Shown here one piece after another: positions 63,886 to 64,000 of a DNA stretch of 64,000 nt. Source of the stretch: Herbaspirillum aquaticum (GTDB lineage: Bacteria; Pseudomonadota; Gammaproteobacteria; Burkholderiales; Burkholderiaceae_D); assembly GCF_002213425.1 (NCBI RefSeq), contig NZ_NJGV01000002.1, positions 372,001-436,000 on the forward strand. Direction: 5' to 3'. The position numbers and the translations under genes are program-made. Every line of letters begins with the position of its first letter. Position 1 is the first letter of the stretch. Below the pieces are notes generated by a model. That model had not been told where the DNA came from, made no database searches, and was given only the letters and a program-made list of their open reading frames with translations.

Positions 63886-64000
63886 ATGCAAGTTCACTCG
63901 GCAGCAAGCGCGTTCACGGCCGCGCCCGTCTCCGATAACTATCCCGCTCGTTCCACATCGGCTTCTCCTCTTGTCACCTCGGTGATGTTGGGCGCAGTGC
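63886..64000 (+). CDS. Start of an unknown gene, cut by the window edge
   Basis: The ATG at 63886 follows TTGGAGTGCAGC and the frame stays open to the edge (38 codons). The N-terminus is rich in Ser, Ala, Thr and Pro (VHSAASAFTAAPVSDN), as in some secreted or effector proteins, but too little is present to name it. The 170 bp before it are AT-richer than average. A different frame (63644-63985) overlaps the kinase gene and is less likely. Confidence 0.45.
   Translation, partial: MQVHSAASAFTAAPVSDNYPARSTSASPLVTSVMLGAV

Overview
The window is GC-rich, densely packed and almost free of mobile DNA, and reads as a stretch of core chromosome from a betaproteobacterium. The gene set (imuA-imuB-dnaE2, acnD-prpF with a GntR regulator, HutF/HutG histidine catabolism, the four-gene ligase-associated repair cassette, KGG and DUF4142 stress proteins) fits the Burkholderiales, most likely an Oxalobacteraceae such as Herbaspirillum. 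The genus is an inference from gene content; there is no rRNA to test it. I saw no tRNA, rRNA, IS element, prophage, integrase or CRISPR array.

Layout. 1-5.3 kb: a small catabolic locus (MFS carrier, SDR dehydrogenase, aldehyde dehydrogenase, divergent GntR regulator, LysR regulator), with a strong dyad before the MFS gene and a related sequence before the ALDH/GntR pair. 5.4-7.2 kb: a membrane diguanylate cyclase and an unknown small protein. 7.2-12.7 kb: the SOS mutasome imuA-imuB-dnaE2 behind a textbook LexA box. 12.8-24.5 kb: a stress and DNA-repair island with a KGG protein, DUF1275, CBS-pair, SemiSWEET-like, DUF4142, PfpI, several small unknown proteins, PoxB, Ku-LigD and Cho. 25.7-28 kb: an unknown outer-membrane protein and an orphan amino-acid binding protein. 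28-34 kb: the exonuclease/ligase/Lhr-type helicase/PdeM cassette. 34.4-37 kb: an HDOD protein, an outer-membrane protein and a small protein. 37-41.6 kb: gntR-acnD-prpF. 41.8-48.1 kb: IclR regulator, a polar amino-acid ABC transporter, hutD, hutF and hutG. 48.2-50.8 kb: universal stress protein, NhaA and a 41-residue membrane peptide. 51.1-57.2 kb: rbsBACRKD behind a LacI-type operator. 57.4-63.7 kb: a chemoreceptor, an AsmA protein and a hybrid histidine kinase, then the start of a gene that leaves the window.

The most unusual signal is a bipartite sequence, (T/C/G)TC(C/T)TAC(A/G) then 16-17 bases then C(C/T)GA(C/T) or a close variant. It occurs eight times between 12.8 and 24.4 kb, each time in a gene-free stretch, pointing at KGG, SemiSWEET, DUF4142, a small unknown protein, poxB, ku-ligD and cho. 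The eighth copy points at a gene-free stretch ending in a strong minus-strand terminator. I read the element as the promoter of an alternative sigma factor controlling a stationary-phase or stress regulon. The eighth copy would then drive a small RNA of about 220 nt carrying five UCCCCC motifs. Both are inferences from sequence pattern alone.

How parts fit together. Three repair systems with different wiring lie within 27 kb: LexA-controlled mutagenesis (imuAB-dnaE2), stress-element-linked end joining and nicking (ku-ligD, cho), and a separate operon for the ligase-associated cassette. The hut block covers only the last two steps of histidine degradation plus uptake. The acnD-prpF pair covers only the middle of the 2-methylcitrate cycle. 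The missing partners must be elsewhere in the genome.
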